From Allomyces macrogynus ATCC 38327 (taxonomy: Eukaryota > Blastocladiomycota > Blastocladiomycetes > Blastocladiales > Blastocladiaceae), in NCBI GenBank assembly GCA_000151295.1, contig GG745347.1, positions 782,976 through 846,975 of the forward strand: a DNA stretch of 64,000 nucleotides, in the 5' to 3' direction. Position 1 is the first letter of the stretch. Each line of letters starts with the position of its first letter. Shown here one piece after another: positions 12,052 to 22,316 of this stretch. The notes beneath the pieces were generated by a model, which saw nothing but the letters and a program-made list of their open reading frames with translations, did no database searches and was not told the origin of the DNA. Made by a program: the position numbers and the translations under genes.

Positions 12052-12902
12052 ATGTCCGACTACGCTGAGAACCTCCGCAAGCACCAGCAGGCCGAGGCCG
12101 ATCTGATTCGTCTGCAGCAGCAGCAGGCCGCCATGAACGCCGGCACCTGGCAGCCCGAGCAGCAGCAGTACCAGCAGCCCCCGCAGCAGCAGTACCAGGA
12201 GCCCCCGCAGCAGCAGTACCAGCAGCCGCCCCAGCAGCAGCAGCGCGAGTTGCGCGGCGTGTTCATGGAGATCGGTACGTTTGTGATGATTTCTGCGCTC
12301 GAGAAATCGATGAAATGTCGATCTCGGCCGAGCTCGAGCAACAAACCGCGCCACGCCGATTCTGACCATTTTGACCCCTGCCTTCCCTCCGCCGATAGTC
12401 GAGGCCCGCAACCTCAAGGACGTCGAAGTCATTGGCGATATCGACCCATATACGGTTGTGATTTATGGCGACCAGAAGGTCAAGACACGCGCGCACAAGG
12501 ATGCTGGCGTCAACCCGCAGCTCGGCGACACGCTCGAGGTCGCGATCACGCAGGGCTCGGACGAGCTGCTCATTGAACTGTGGGACTCGAACAAGTACAA
12601 TGTGCTGACGGGCGACACCGTACGTGTTTCCCATTCTTTCATGGTCGTTGGACCGTTCAGATCGGACGGATGGGTGTGCTCACTCGGCGTCGCCATGTAG
12701 TTCATTGGCCGCGCTCGCGTCAACATCTCGGACCTGCGCCGCGAAGAGCTGCTCGACCGCTGGGTCGCGCTCAATGACGACGACAACGGAGCCGCTGGCG
12801 AGGTGCACATCAAGTTCCACGGCCGCTACGTACGTTTTTCCGACCCGTCCATGCTATCTCTGGGGGTATTGCTTGCGCTAACCTTGCTGCCTTTCGTAGT
12901 AA
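12052..12902 (+). CDS. Small C2-domain protein with Pro/Gln-rich N-terminus
   Basis: Probably a peripheral membrane protein that binds phospholipid through one C2 domain. Four exons (12052-12274, 12399-12619, 12701-12829 and 12900-12902, the last containing only the stop codon) give 191 residues. Residues 1-70 are hydrophilic, with tandem QQQYQQPPQ-type repeats. The C2 domain follows: GVFMEIVEARNLKDVEVIGD, DPYTVVIYGDQKVKTRAHKD, NPQLGDTLEVAITQGSDELL, ELWDSNKYNVLTGDT, FIGRARVNISDLRREELLDR, WVALNDDDNGAAGEVHIKF. Acidic residues at loops 1 and 3 (DIDPY, WDSNK) could bind calcium, but the set is incomplete. The domain layout resembles fungal C2 proteins with P/Q-rich extensions. No specific function can be assigned. 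Confidence 0.85.
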
Positions 12903-13441
12903 ACGCGACCACCGACCCAATGTGAATGCTTGCGTGCTTTCAAAGATTATGGTCGACCCATGCAGTCTGTGATTCCCCCCTGTATCGATTTGCAATGAAT
13001 GTATTCTCTATGCTCGTGATTGTCGCGGTTGGAGACTCAGGCCCTCCCAAACAGCCCCAACACCATTTTTCTTGGGAAGACCCGGCCGTGGTCGCTATTT
13101 GTTGTCCCCAATATTTTCCACCTCGTCAAGCCCGCGTTCGGCGGCGCTGAACCCGCATCAGGTTCGTTGTGAACTGATATGGTTTGGGTTAAACTGCGTT
13201 GACACACATGGCAACAGCGCATTCAGACCCACGTGATGTTGTCAACACAACCTCAACGCCGCTCCCTCCGCCGCCGCTTGGTCAGCCATGCTCGTCATTC
13301 AAACGCGCACGCTGGTGCCGACGTGACGACCCTAGACTTGCCGATCGCTCGCTACACGCACTTCACCCGACTCCGTGCCCGCTCTCGCCCGCCCTCGATC
13401 CTGACGCGACCAACCGCTGACCCGACCTGCAACCTACGACC
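12903..13441. other. Intergenic region upstream of LSG1
   Basis: 540 nt containing the C2-gene 3' UTR and the LSG1 promoter. No TATA box and no convincing gene are visible. Confidence 0.4.
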
Positions 13442-15500
13442 ATGGGCGGCAAAAAGACCAAGGCCTCGCAAATCAACTCAGGCCTCGGCAAGGCCATTAT
13501 CCGCAAGCGGTTCCAAGGGAACCGGCCGCAGGATGGCGACCAGAAGCTGGTGGGTGGTTGATCCCTGCCACCGCGTTTTCGAGGACTTGACCGGCTCACG
13601 ATCCCGGCGTACCCATCAATAGCACACGACCGAGGTCAACGACGGGCCTGCATGGGTGCGGCTGCAGTCGATCACGCAAGAGGGCGACCTCGACGAGTTT
13701 TTGCACACGGCCGAGCTCGCGGGGACCGAATTCACGGCGGGTACAGCGTCCATTTTGCTCGGCAATCCGACCAACCGCACGCCGTCCACAGTTGCTGACG
13801 CTGGTTGATTTTCGGTGACGCCAGAGCGCCAAAACGTGCAAGTGATCCAGACCGACTCGCGGTCCACCGCGAACCCCTTCCTCTTGACTGCCGAGCAAGA
13901 AGTGGCCGCGCTCGCGCGACACGCGTCGCTCGCGTCTGCCCTGACCGTCCCGCGCCGTCCGCCGTGGGACGAAACCACGACCGCCGATCAATTGCAATTG
14001 GCCGAGCGCGAAAGCTTTCTCGCGTGGCGACGCGGGCTCGCGGCGCTGCAAGAAGAAGAGGGTCTGCTGCTGACGCCGTTTGAGCGCAACCTCGAGGTCT
14101 GGCGGCAACTGTGGCGCGTGATTGAGCGGTCTGACCTGATTGTGCAAATCGTGGACGCGCGCAACCCGCTGTTTTTCCGGTCGACCGATCTTGAAACGTA
14201 TGTGCGCGAAGTGGATCCGCGCAAGAAGAATATTTTGCTCGTGAACAAGGCCGATATGCTGACGCGCGCGCAGCGCGTCGCCTGGGCCGAGTGGTTCACG
14301 CAGCACGGGATCCGGTTCTCGTTCTTTTCGGCGGCGCTTGCGAAACGCGCGAATGAGGAGGAGGAACTCAAGGCGGCCAAGGATGAGGTGCACGCAATGG
14401 AACTCAAGTTGAAGCTTGCGTCGCTCGATGACTCGGATAATTTGCTGCTGAGTGCGGAGAACGTGCACGAGGACGTGGACTTGGCTGAGGCTGTTGCCGA
14501 CGAGGATGAGGTGGCCGCGACGAAGGCTGCAGCCGCCGCCGACGGCAGCAACAAGCTCGACGACCCGCTGCGCATCTTGACGACGTCCGACCTGCTCGAC
14601 CTGTTTGAACGCGAGTGCCCAACACCGCTACGGCCGGATCCGCGGTTCCCGTCGCGCGTGACGGTCGGTCTGGTCGGGTACCCGAACGTGGGCAAGTCAT
14701 CGACGATCAACGCACTGTGCGGATCGAAGCGCGTGTCCGTGTCGGCGACGCCCGGCAAGACCAAGCACTTCCAAACGCTGCCGCTCACCGACACGGTCCT
14801 GCTCTGCGACTGTCCCGGTCTCGTCTTCCCGTCGTTTGCGACAACGCAGGGCGAAATGGTGTGCAACGGCGTGCTCCCAATCGACCAGATGCGCGAGTAC
14901 ACGGCGCCGACGTCGCTCGTCGCGCAACGCATTCCGAAAACGCTGCAGGAATCGATCTACGGGATCAACGTCAAGATCTACGATGAGATCGAGCAGGGCC
15001 GTACCGTGCCGACAGGCGAAGAACTGTGCAAGGCGTACGCGCTCGCGCGCGGGTTCATGCGGTCTGGCCAAGGGAACCCGGACGAGTCGCGCGCGGCGCG
15101 GTACATTCTCAAGGACTATGTACGCGGGAAGCTCGTGTTTGTGCACCCGCCGCCGACGTTCGAGGGCACGCCGACCGAATTCAATGCCGACTTGCATGCT
15201 AAAGTTCTCGCGCTCTGCAATAAGCGCCCGCCGCCGCCGTTGCAGCGCCCCAAGCAGCAGCTGGCCCTGCAGCGCGCAGCAACCGGGTCGCGGTCGCAGA
15301 ATGTCGACCACGAGTTCTTTGACCAGGCGAGCGTCAAGGCCCACGTCAAGGGGGTTCGCGGGACGGCAGATTTCGCGCGATCGAGTATGGGTCGTGCGCT
15401 CGCGCTCGGTGGGGAGCCGGGTGTGGGCGGGCCAGGGAAGAAGACGCACAAGAAGGGCAAGAAGAACCAGAAGCTGCGAATTCCGGTGCGCGACGAGTGA
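13442..15500 (+). CDS. LSG1: Large-subunit GTPase Lsg1 (60S ribosome export/maturation)
   Basis: Cytoplasmic circularly permuted GTPase that releases the export adaptor Nmd3 from pre-60S ribosomes. Three exons (13442-13549, 13623-13740, 13825-15500) encode 633 residues. The N-terminus MGGKKTKASQINSGLGKAI is typical. Permuted GTPase order is visible: G4 NKAD (LLVNKADM), then G1 GYPNVGKSSTINAL, a G2-region Thr in SVSATPGKTKHFQT, and G3 DCPG. Between G4 and G1 lies an acidic, Ala-rich insert of about 110 residues. The C-terminus is lysine-rich (GKKTHKKGKKNQK), as in orthologues. The second splice joins GTEFTA to ERQNVQV, matching the family's TDFTAE motif. Confidence 0.95.
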
Positions 15501-15508
15501 TGCCGTTG

Positions 15509-15544
15509 GGTTTGTGTGTGTGTGTGGGGGGGGGGGGGGGGGGT
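15509..15544 (+). repeat. (TG)n followed by a poly-G run
   Basis: Just after the LSG1 stop, a short alternating TG tract runs into roughly 19 consecutive G residues. It is a simple-sequence tract, prone to sequencing and length error, and lies in the presumed 3' UTR. Confidence 0.8.
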
Positions 15545-15870
15545 GATTCTCTTGGAATATATGTCATTTGTATTTATTGCCGATCCGCTTTGCCTCTCAA
15601 CCAGACCTGAACGCGCGCGTCGCAAGACCGCAAGAGAATTTCTGACCATCGTTGATCATGGAGCGGACGGAGCAAAGCGACAACGAGCAAAAAAGATGAT
15701 CGACGTCTATTCTGCATCCAAACTCTCACCACTGCACAAGCGACCACGTCGCTCGTCTGTACACGGATTCACTTCGACAGTTGAGCGCGCGCTTATTCGG
15801 GAACTACAGCGGGCAGGTTGAATAGTGTCAGAAAATGGAGTCTATGCTGGAATTCATGCCGCGGAAAGGA

Positions 15871-16020
15871 TCACGGACTCGGTTCGCGCGACTGGCCGTA
15901 CTGCGACCCCATGTGCGGCGACGGCTGGCGCTGCGGCGACGGGAGGGCGAGCGTCACGGGCACAAGCGCGGCGAGGGCGGCAAGGACGAGGGCAAAGAGC
16001 GTCGTGGACGAGAATTTCAT
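15871..16020 (-). CDS. Possible small secreted peptide
   Basis: A 49-residue frame whose first part is a textbook signal peptide: MKFSSTTLFALVLAALAALV, then PVTLALPSPQRQPSP with a likely cleavage after LAL/ALA. The mature part would be only about 20-25 residues (PSPQRQPSPHMGSQYGQSRE region). A TATA-like element (tacaaata on the minus strand, near 16098-16105) lies about 80 nt upstream. The frame might continue through an intron beginning at the GTGATC that overlaps its stop, so the true C-terminus is uncertain. Nothing is recognisable beyond the signal sequence. It could equally be a chance frame. Confidence 0.4.
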   Translation of the reverse strand: MKFSSTTLFALVLAALAALVPVTLALPSPQRQPSPHMGSQYGQSREPSP

Positions 16021-16824
16021 GTTGGCGAGCGGGCGGTCGGTCGTGAGCGTGCAAGGAGCGAGAGAGCTAGCCTGGGCCCACGAGCTTGGGGGCCGGCGGT
16101 ATTTGTACAGCCCGACCTCGCCAACAGAAACGGAAACGTTGCCTTTGCGAGCGCGAGCGTGAGCGTGACCCTCCCAGTCCAGCACGATCTCGAAACAACA
16201 GAGAAGGTTGGCGTAACACAGACCTCATGATCGTACGCCAGACGCCGATGGGTGCCACCACGATGCTGTTGGCTGCAGGAGTGTCAGCGCGCCGTGGGGC
16301 TCTCGCGGGGTTGGCCCCTGTCCGGTCGTGAGACGCGTCGCTCACGGTGCGAAGCGTTTCGGATGGGAGGGATCCATGGTCAAAAATGGATCATGTGGCC
16401 CGAATGGTGACGCGACCTGGGATGGGTTGGACGGAGGAATCGAGTGTAATTTCAAACTTGCACGGAAGTGTTCGCTGGTGGCGGTTTGTGGCGGTGGCAA
16501 GAGGTGATGTGTGGCGATGTGGCGGAAAGTGACCGCGCTTTGACATTTCAAGGTCAAGCATCAAGCCGGTGCTCGAACAATTTATTTCCCAGTCTTTTGT
16601 TAGCGGCGACCAAATTATATGAGGGCGGAGTTGTCTGAACTTCCCTCATCTTCCCGTCGAACGTAGCTGCACTCTGTGTGTCCTATCAAAGGAGACGAGA
16701 AAAGTAAAATACGTTTGTAAATTTGGACAGCGCTGTCCACGGCGCATGAGCAGCTCGCATATCACAATTGAATTGAACTTGCACAGGATGCGGACCATGG
16801 CTCGAACATTGCCTTGCAGAAACA
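16021..16824. other. Intergenic region without recognisable gene
   Basis: About 800 nt of lower-GC sequence. Short frames only, none with coding character. Confidence 0.4.
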
Positions 16825-17390
16825 TCATGTACTTGTTCTAGATGGACATGACAGCAGGTCAGAATGCAAGATTCCCACGCTGCCTTGGACGGAATATAGA
16901 TGCATAATCTCTTTATTAAACAATGAAAGCATGTTCCGCCACTTCGGTCCGCACATAGCAATGGGTTCAGCCGAACTGCCAGCATTGCAACAGTTTGCAT
17001 GAGAAACAGCAAAGGCGGGTCGTGTGCCATGTTGACTTGGCAGAATAATTTGGCACGTATCACGCACTGCACCCGCCATTATTTTGGCAACAATCAGGTC
17101 TGCCTGGCACACGCACATGGACGTCGTCAGCAGAACAGCGCCTGGGTGCTGACTGGGCGGCAACACAGCAGATCCAGGCTCATCTCCAACATGAACATGA
17201 CGCCTTGGACTCGAGTGTGTCTTTCAAGGCGCTCTAAATGCTCGAGCGACATGCTTGTCACTTTTCGAACAAGTGGGAGATACGCGCATCCAACATCAAT
17301 CGTGGGTTCACAACCATCCTTCCAACAGTCAGCAGTATTCACATCCAAGCCTGGAATCACTGCGCCACACTCATCACTACACTTGACCAT
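16825..17390 (-). pseudogene. Decayed tandem copy of the F-box/LRR-type gene's 3' end
   Basis: Two minus-strand frames, 17390-17127 and 17166-16825, together parallel the last third of the intact gene at 17597-18997. VGCAYLPLVRKVTSMSLEHL matches FGCVYLPVIQELARVKPEHL in the intact gene. In the other frame, SMCVCQADLIVAKIMAGAVR and DTCQIILPSQH match SMCVSKADRFVIDILAGAVC and DTCQLVLPSQR. The frame change falls near 17130-17166, and upstream homology is already scrambled. It is a 5'-truncated, frameshifted duplicate lying about 200 nt downstream of its parent. Confidence 0.75.
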
Positions 17391-17596
17391 GTTTCCGACC
17401 TGGATGCCACAACCAAATAACTAACAAATCGCCGCGCGCAGTTGAAAAGTCTCGTGATTCTTATGCCATCCATTGATCATACAATCCGTGGCGAAAACGA
17501 ACGTCAATGAAACGGTACGCGCAATTGCCACAACAAACTGTACTATGCTGGTGACCCATGCGTGGAACAAACAGCCAAACGCTGGTCGCAGCTTGG

Positions 17597-18997
17597 TCAA
17601 CAATTCCAGGTCCAATTACGGGCAAACATGACGCTTGGGTTAGGACGCCAATCAAATGACTGGGAAACGGCCATAGACATCTTTGTGTTGCGCTGGCTAG
17701 GCAGGACAAGCTGGCATGTGTCACACACTGCACCTGCGAGGATATCAATAACGAAACGGTCGGCTTTGCTGACACACATGGACTGAAAGATTGGAGCCCC
17801 TGGGTACTTGGCAGCCAGCCGAGTGGAGCCAGCCTTATCTGCAACGTGAACATTGCCATTTCCACCTTGAGCACGAAGTTCGAGGCGCTGTAAATGCTCT
17901 GGCTTCACGCGCGCCAGTTCTTGAATAACTGGAAGGTAGACGCATCCAAAATCGAACGTCAAATCCGTCAGTTTTGGCGGAAGGTTCTGCGCGATTTGCA
18001 TCATGGCGGGCATTGTCCAAAAGCTCGATTCGGGCCACTCATTCTTATTGAAATGGAGTGCAACGGAAATTCGAGTCAGCTGCGCTTGGAGGTGTTTGAA
18101 GGCTTCCACAACAGCATTAGCATCGTCAGGAGTGAATACCTTGCAAGCTCCAATCCGAGCGTCGATGCAAAGGTCCCTGAGCGAAGCAGAAATGTGCGGC
18201 ACGATCTTGGGCAGAGCCCGTGCAAATCGATATCCCTTGAGCGTGAGCTGTCGAAGCGTCACTGGGAGCATTGGCGCAAGATGATCCCAATCATAGCCAT
18301 AGCAAAGAATTGTGAGCGAAACAAGGCGTGGTGGCATGTACTTGACAAACAGCTGAGTGGACATGGACACATTGACGATCAAAGTGTGCAGCGTGCTGGG
18401 AAGGTGCAAAATCCACTTTTCATAAGCCTTGTTGGGACGCGTCAGAGTGTTGGCTCCAATCTGCAGGTGGCAGAGCTTGGGTGGAAGACATGCCAACCAT
18501 TCCGAAATGAGTAAAACTCTCTTGATGACAGAGGGCTCGACAGGAATGAGATCGAATTGCGTCCAAGCGGTTGCACCCACTTGGCCAGATGCAGGTGCTT
18601 GGTTGCAAGAGATGTGACCCACAAGCAAATACCATGACTGTTGATTCACAACACCAACCCGGCCAAGATGGCGGTCTGACTGGTCGAGCCATGGGAACGA
18701 ATACGAATTTGCAATGGTGAAAACTGGGCCAAAGAAGCCATTTGGCGCTGAACGGTCACATGGGACTGCATGTCCTTCAATGATGTACTGGTCGCCTTGA
18801 TCAGTCAGCGTTAGGGGCTCAGCAGGATAATTCATGAGAACACGCAAGGCTGGCGCGTAGAGGCTTGGCGACGCTCGCGCAAAATGCACAATGGTCTTGT
18901 GGTGATCAAAATTGTCATGGTTGAGAACAAATTGGCAAATTGCCTCGATGAGCACTGAAGGAAGCGACTCAAGTGGAGCCATCACAGGTGAAGCCAA
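17597..18997 (-). CDS. F-box-like / leucine-rich-type protein of unknown function
   Basis: Single exon of 466 residues starting at ATG 18997. The N-terminus (PLESLPSVLIEAICQFVL, then IVHFARASPSLYAPALRVLM) has the pattern of an F-box: a Leu-Pro start and a hydrophobic helix followed by a second helix. The body has irregular leucine-rich strand motifs, such as LPSTLHTLIVNVSMSTQL, MPPRLVSLTILCYGYDWDHL, LPVTLRQLTLKGYRFARALP and LPPKLTDLTFDFGCVYLPV, with 'LPxxLxxLxL' spacing. That would suit an SCF-type substrate receptor, but no specific partner can be named. Base composition is less GC-rich than the housekeeping genes, as is usual for an expanding accessory family. A broken partial copy lies downstream. 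Confidence 0.7.
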   Translation of the reverse strand: MASPVMAPLESLPSVLIEAICQFVLNHDNFDHHKTIVHFARASPSLYAPALRVLMNYPAEPLTLTDQGDQYIIEGHAVPCDRSAPNGFFGPVFTIANSYSFPWLDQSDRHLGRVGVVNQQSWYLLVGHISCNQAPASGQVGATAWTQFDLIPVEPSVIKRVLLISEWLACLPPKLCHLQIGANTLTRPNKAYEKWILHLPSTLHTLIVNVSMSTQLFVKYMPPRLVSLTILCYGYDWDHLAPMLPVTLRQLTLKGYRFARALPKIVPHISASLRDLCIDARIGACKVFTPDDANAVVEAFKHLQAQLTRISVALHFNKNEWPESSFWTMPAMMQIAQNLPPKLTDLTFDFGCVYLPVIQELARVKPEHLQRLELRAQGGNGNVHVADKAGSTRLAAKYPGAPIFQSMCVSKADRFVIDILAGAVCDTCQLVLPSQRNTKMSMAVSQSFDWRPNPSVMFARNWTWNC

Positions 18998-20583
18998 TGT
19001 GATGGTCTTGGACCAATCGAATCAAAGAGTAGAGCGGGTCGTTTTGTGGTGCTTGACTTGCGCGATATCGTTCAGGTCTGGTGGGGAAGGTGAGATTTTA
19101 AATGGTTGGTTGGTTGGCGCAGCTGAGCGCATGGGATTCAATTTTACTGACGTGGAAGATGGACGAGGATAGTGGCGTGGATGGACCAGACCTGGTAGAC
19201 TGACCAGAGCGCGTTTTGGATCTTGCATGTAACGTGCCCATGTCTGTCGTCTGCCGGTTTGAGCTGTTGATGATTTTGCTGCTTTAGACAAGCACGTTGT
19301 CATCGCGCAGTTGGCTTACTCAAGGATTATCATTCACGATCCGCGTGAACTGCACCCGCGCGACCAACATTTGCGCATGGGCGGGCTCGAAATGGCCGAA
19401 TGGCCACATGCGTGATTCCAAACCTCGAACTCGATGCGACCGTGATTGAATTGGATCGAGCGTGAGCCGCACAATGTGTGCAACCACATTGACATGTATT
19501 ACCAAACGATCCTCTTCATTGACGCACAAAGGTGGAGAGAGTATGGAGGGCAGTTATACAAGGAATGATCCAAAGCAAACGAGAACGGACGCAAGATTTG
19601 CGGATCTGCGAGGGGGCAGGTGGGATAGACTTGAGGTTGATTGGGCCGACCGCGAGAGGGCGCCGAATAATCGTCGAGCTCTAGTCTGGATACAGAGATG
19701 TGGAACGAAACTGTCGTTGGCGCGCCAGAGGTGTTCCGCGCAGGCAATGCAATGCGGATTCGGGTACCACGGGGCTGCGCGACCAGTTTCTGGGTATCGC
19801 AAGGCATTGCTCAGGAAAATCTGCACCCAGCGAGAGTCACGAAGCACCGCAACGATGCGGAGGAAGTGAATGACAAGCGATCGGTTTGTGCGGGTGCATT
19901 GGATCGGCCAAATGCCTCAGTGAACTGGGCATTCGCGCACGGAAACGAGCATCAAAATCGCGTGCTCGTTAATTTAATTGCAGCTTGTCGCGACGAGCAA
20001 CGCCGCAGGTTTGCTGCACGAGTTTGGTCTGGCTGGAAGTCGATGTTGATGCCGTTCCTCGCTTCGGTGCCATGATCCTTGGTCTTGCCGTGCTGATTTC
20101 ATCGTGCAGCGTCGCTTGCAGCAGGTTGATTTCGTCGACAGGTTCAGGTACGACTGGGACGAGCGCAAGTCTTGCATCGTGATACGATAGCGTTGTGTGG
20201 GGACTTGAAGAAGAATAGAATGGAGGTGCTTGAGAGGACAAAGCGAGATGCTGAGTCAAATCCGTGTGCCATGCAAAAGCGCGTTCTCACCATCATTGTC
20301 GCACTCTTGCTCTCGCCTGCTCTCCACAATCGCCGCCACGACGCGCCCATCCACCCGTCCTCGAAGCGTTCGCGGCGACGACTGCCAGCAACCGCATCAA
20401 ACCACCCGCAAAATGATTGCGCGATGGTGCGTCGCGTCGCCACCGACCGCGTCGGACGATATGGTCATGGTCAACTCACCGCCGCGCTCCGCCACCGGAT
20501 CTAGGCCAATACGCGCTGCCGGCGTCAGTGCAGTGCTCCAACAAGTGACAACAGCGGCCCGGGCGTGATTTACAGGCGCGCAA
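18998..20583. other. Gene-poor accessory DNA
   Basis: About 1.6 kb of mixed-composition sequence with many short frames on both strands. None has a signal peptide, domain or consistent codon bias that I can support. Confidence 0.35.
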
Positions 20584-21192
20584 GTGGCTTGTGCGCGGGT
20601 AATTCGAGCCGCGGCGAAGTGGGGAAACGGTGCGCGATCTAGCGACTTGAAAAACGCGATGAACGCGGGAAAGTTAAGCACAGAGACTGATCTGATCTTG
20701 TCGTCGTCGACCAGGGCAACGCGGATCTTGTCGGTGGGCGGGTTCAAGTTAACGGTCCCCGACGTGCTGCACTGTTTGTACCCGCCTCTGCACGCGTCGC
20801 TATACACGCTGCGGCACTTGTCGCGCGATTGCGACCTGCTCACGCTGCTCAAGACGGCGAGGATCGACGTGATCGTGGGTCCCCTCGAGCGTCTCGGTCG
20901 ATTCACCAAGACGTCGGTGCAGGCGAAGCGCGATTGCCGGACTGCCGAGTCGAACGCTCTCTCCGCCAACATGACCATGGATCACGTCGACCCGTACCAC
21001 AGGTCAAGCACGGGCCCGTTCGCCGATTTGACTAAGATTACCATCGCTTCCGTGCCGGTCATCCACTTCTCCTCACTCCTGCACCTCACCGTCTCCTTTC
21101 ACCCGCTCCTGCACTTCCCCACGCATATTTGTTCGCTGTTTTGCCAGCTTGATGTCCTGAACGTTACGATCGCGGCATCCTTGACGGGTTAA
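20584..21192 (+). other. Unrecognised open frame, possibly a gene remnant
   Basis: A 200-codon frame, opening with an alternative codon rather than ATG. The central part (KLTVPDVLHCLYPPLHASLY, then RHLSRDCDLLTLLKTARIDV) looks protein-like and has coding-type third positions. About 100 nt beyond, in another frame at roughly 21286-21363, comes an equally plausible short end (SSCYFEDSEMVGKVFYSSVW). A pyrimidine-rich stretch ending in TTTTGCCAG near 21147 could be an acceptor. I could not build one clean gene model, so it may be a decayed gene. No family is recognised. Confidence 0.25.
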
Positions 21193-21560
21193 CATGGTAC
21201 ACTCGCTCTCTCGGATCTGATGCTTGTCCTCTACCGGTGGCTGACCGAATTGAACCCTCGCCAGAGCATCCGCGACCAAGGACGGCAGCTCGTGCTACTT
21301 CGAGGACTCGGAAATGGTCGGCAAGGTCTTCTACTCGAGCGTCTGGCACCTGGGCGCGTTGTAGCGGGGAAAGTCGGGAGTGGAGTTTGGGGAGGGTTCT
21401 TTTCTTACTTTTTCTCCGCCTTTTTCGTTGGTTGGGACGCGTGGAGGGATCGGAGTTGTGTATTATCTTTTGTCGGTCGTTAATTGAATCGCGGAGGTGG
21501 TTGATTGAATTCTGCCGCGCTCAATGAAGAAAGGGCGCTCTCCATCGACCAGATCCAACG

Positions 21561-21758
21561 TCGATTGATACTGTTATGCTGAAACGAGCAGCACTGCGCT
21601 CAAACAGCAGCGAGGTTTGGTCAATCGACCCGCGCTCTTGCTCGATTGAGGTGGGGGAGTGCCTGATCGTACCTGGGTTACGCTGGAGTACAGACCAGTG
21701 GTCCTCGAGGTGGTCGATTGAGGGGGTGTCTGAGGCGACGTGTATGGTGCTCAATCGA
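21561..21758. repeat. Cluster of TCGATTGA / TCAATCGA octamers
   Basis: The octamer TCGATTGA or its reverse complement occurs five times within 198 nt: at 21561, 21621, 21642, 21714 and 21751. A near-match, tcgatcaa, lies at 21771, and two tgattga/attgaatc variants lie near 21483-21508. Several sit in longer partly palindromic contexts such as ctcgattgag and ctcaatcgag. The interval has no gene and lies about 560 nt before the carboxylase start. Confidence 0.6.
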
Positions 21759-22316
21759 GTTAAATCGGCGTCGATCAAGCCTCGGTCGAGTGGGCCAACT
21801 GCAAGACGGTCTTGTAGTTGACGTGATGACTCTGATGCTCATCTCTTTGATGCTCTGACATGATGCACAGCTTTTGTAACTGTCGTGCGAGACAGGCAGG
21901 TTAGGTTGCAAATGAAGCCTCGGTTAGGTTCTGGTTGATCCTGATGTTTGACCGAGCACTGCGGAATAATCCGGCGGTGCTTTCCGGAGGACCCAGTCCC
22001 TGTCAAAACCGTCGAGCTGGGAGGCTTGAAGCACGCGGCGGCACGCGTCGCGCCCCACCGCTCGTTTGCGGAAATTGCAGAGCTTTTCCGACAACGGCCG
22101 TGGCGAAGCACCACCGGCTCAATACCACATCCCTTCGGCAAGCAACCCGTTGGGGCCGCACCACATCTCTGCTCTCTTGGACGGAAATCAAGGGTCAACA
22201 AGTGCTCAACCGCAAGGACACCAAGCGCCGCACGACCTCCGCCCGCCCGACCCGCAGCTGAAGCAGGCTCCTCTGATCCGCTCGCGCGCGCTCTCGCTGC
22301 AAGCCAAATCACCACG
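21759..22316. promoter_or_regulatory. Upstream region of the carboxylase gene
   Basis: About 560 nt leading to the MCC beta-subunit ATG. No TATA box is evident, and the open frames here are not convincing. The octamer cluster lies just upstream. Confidence 0.3.
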
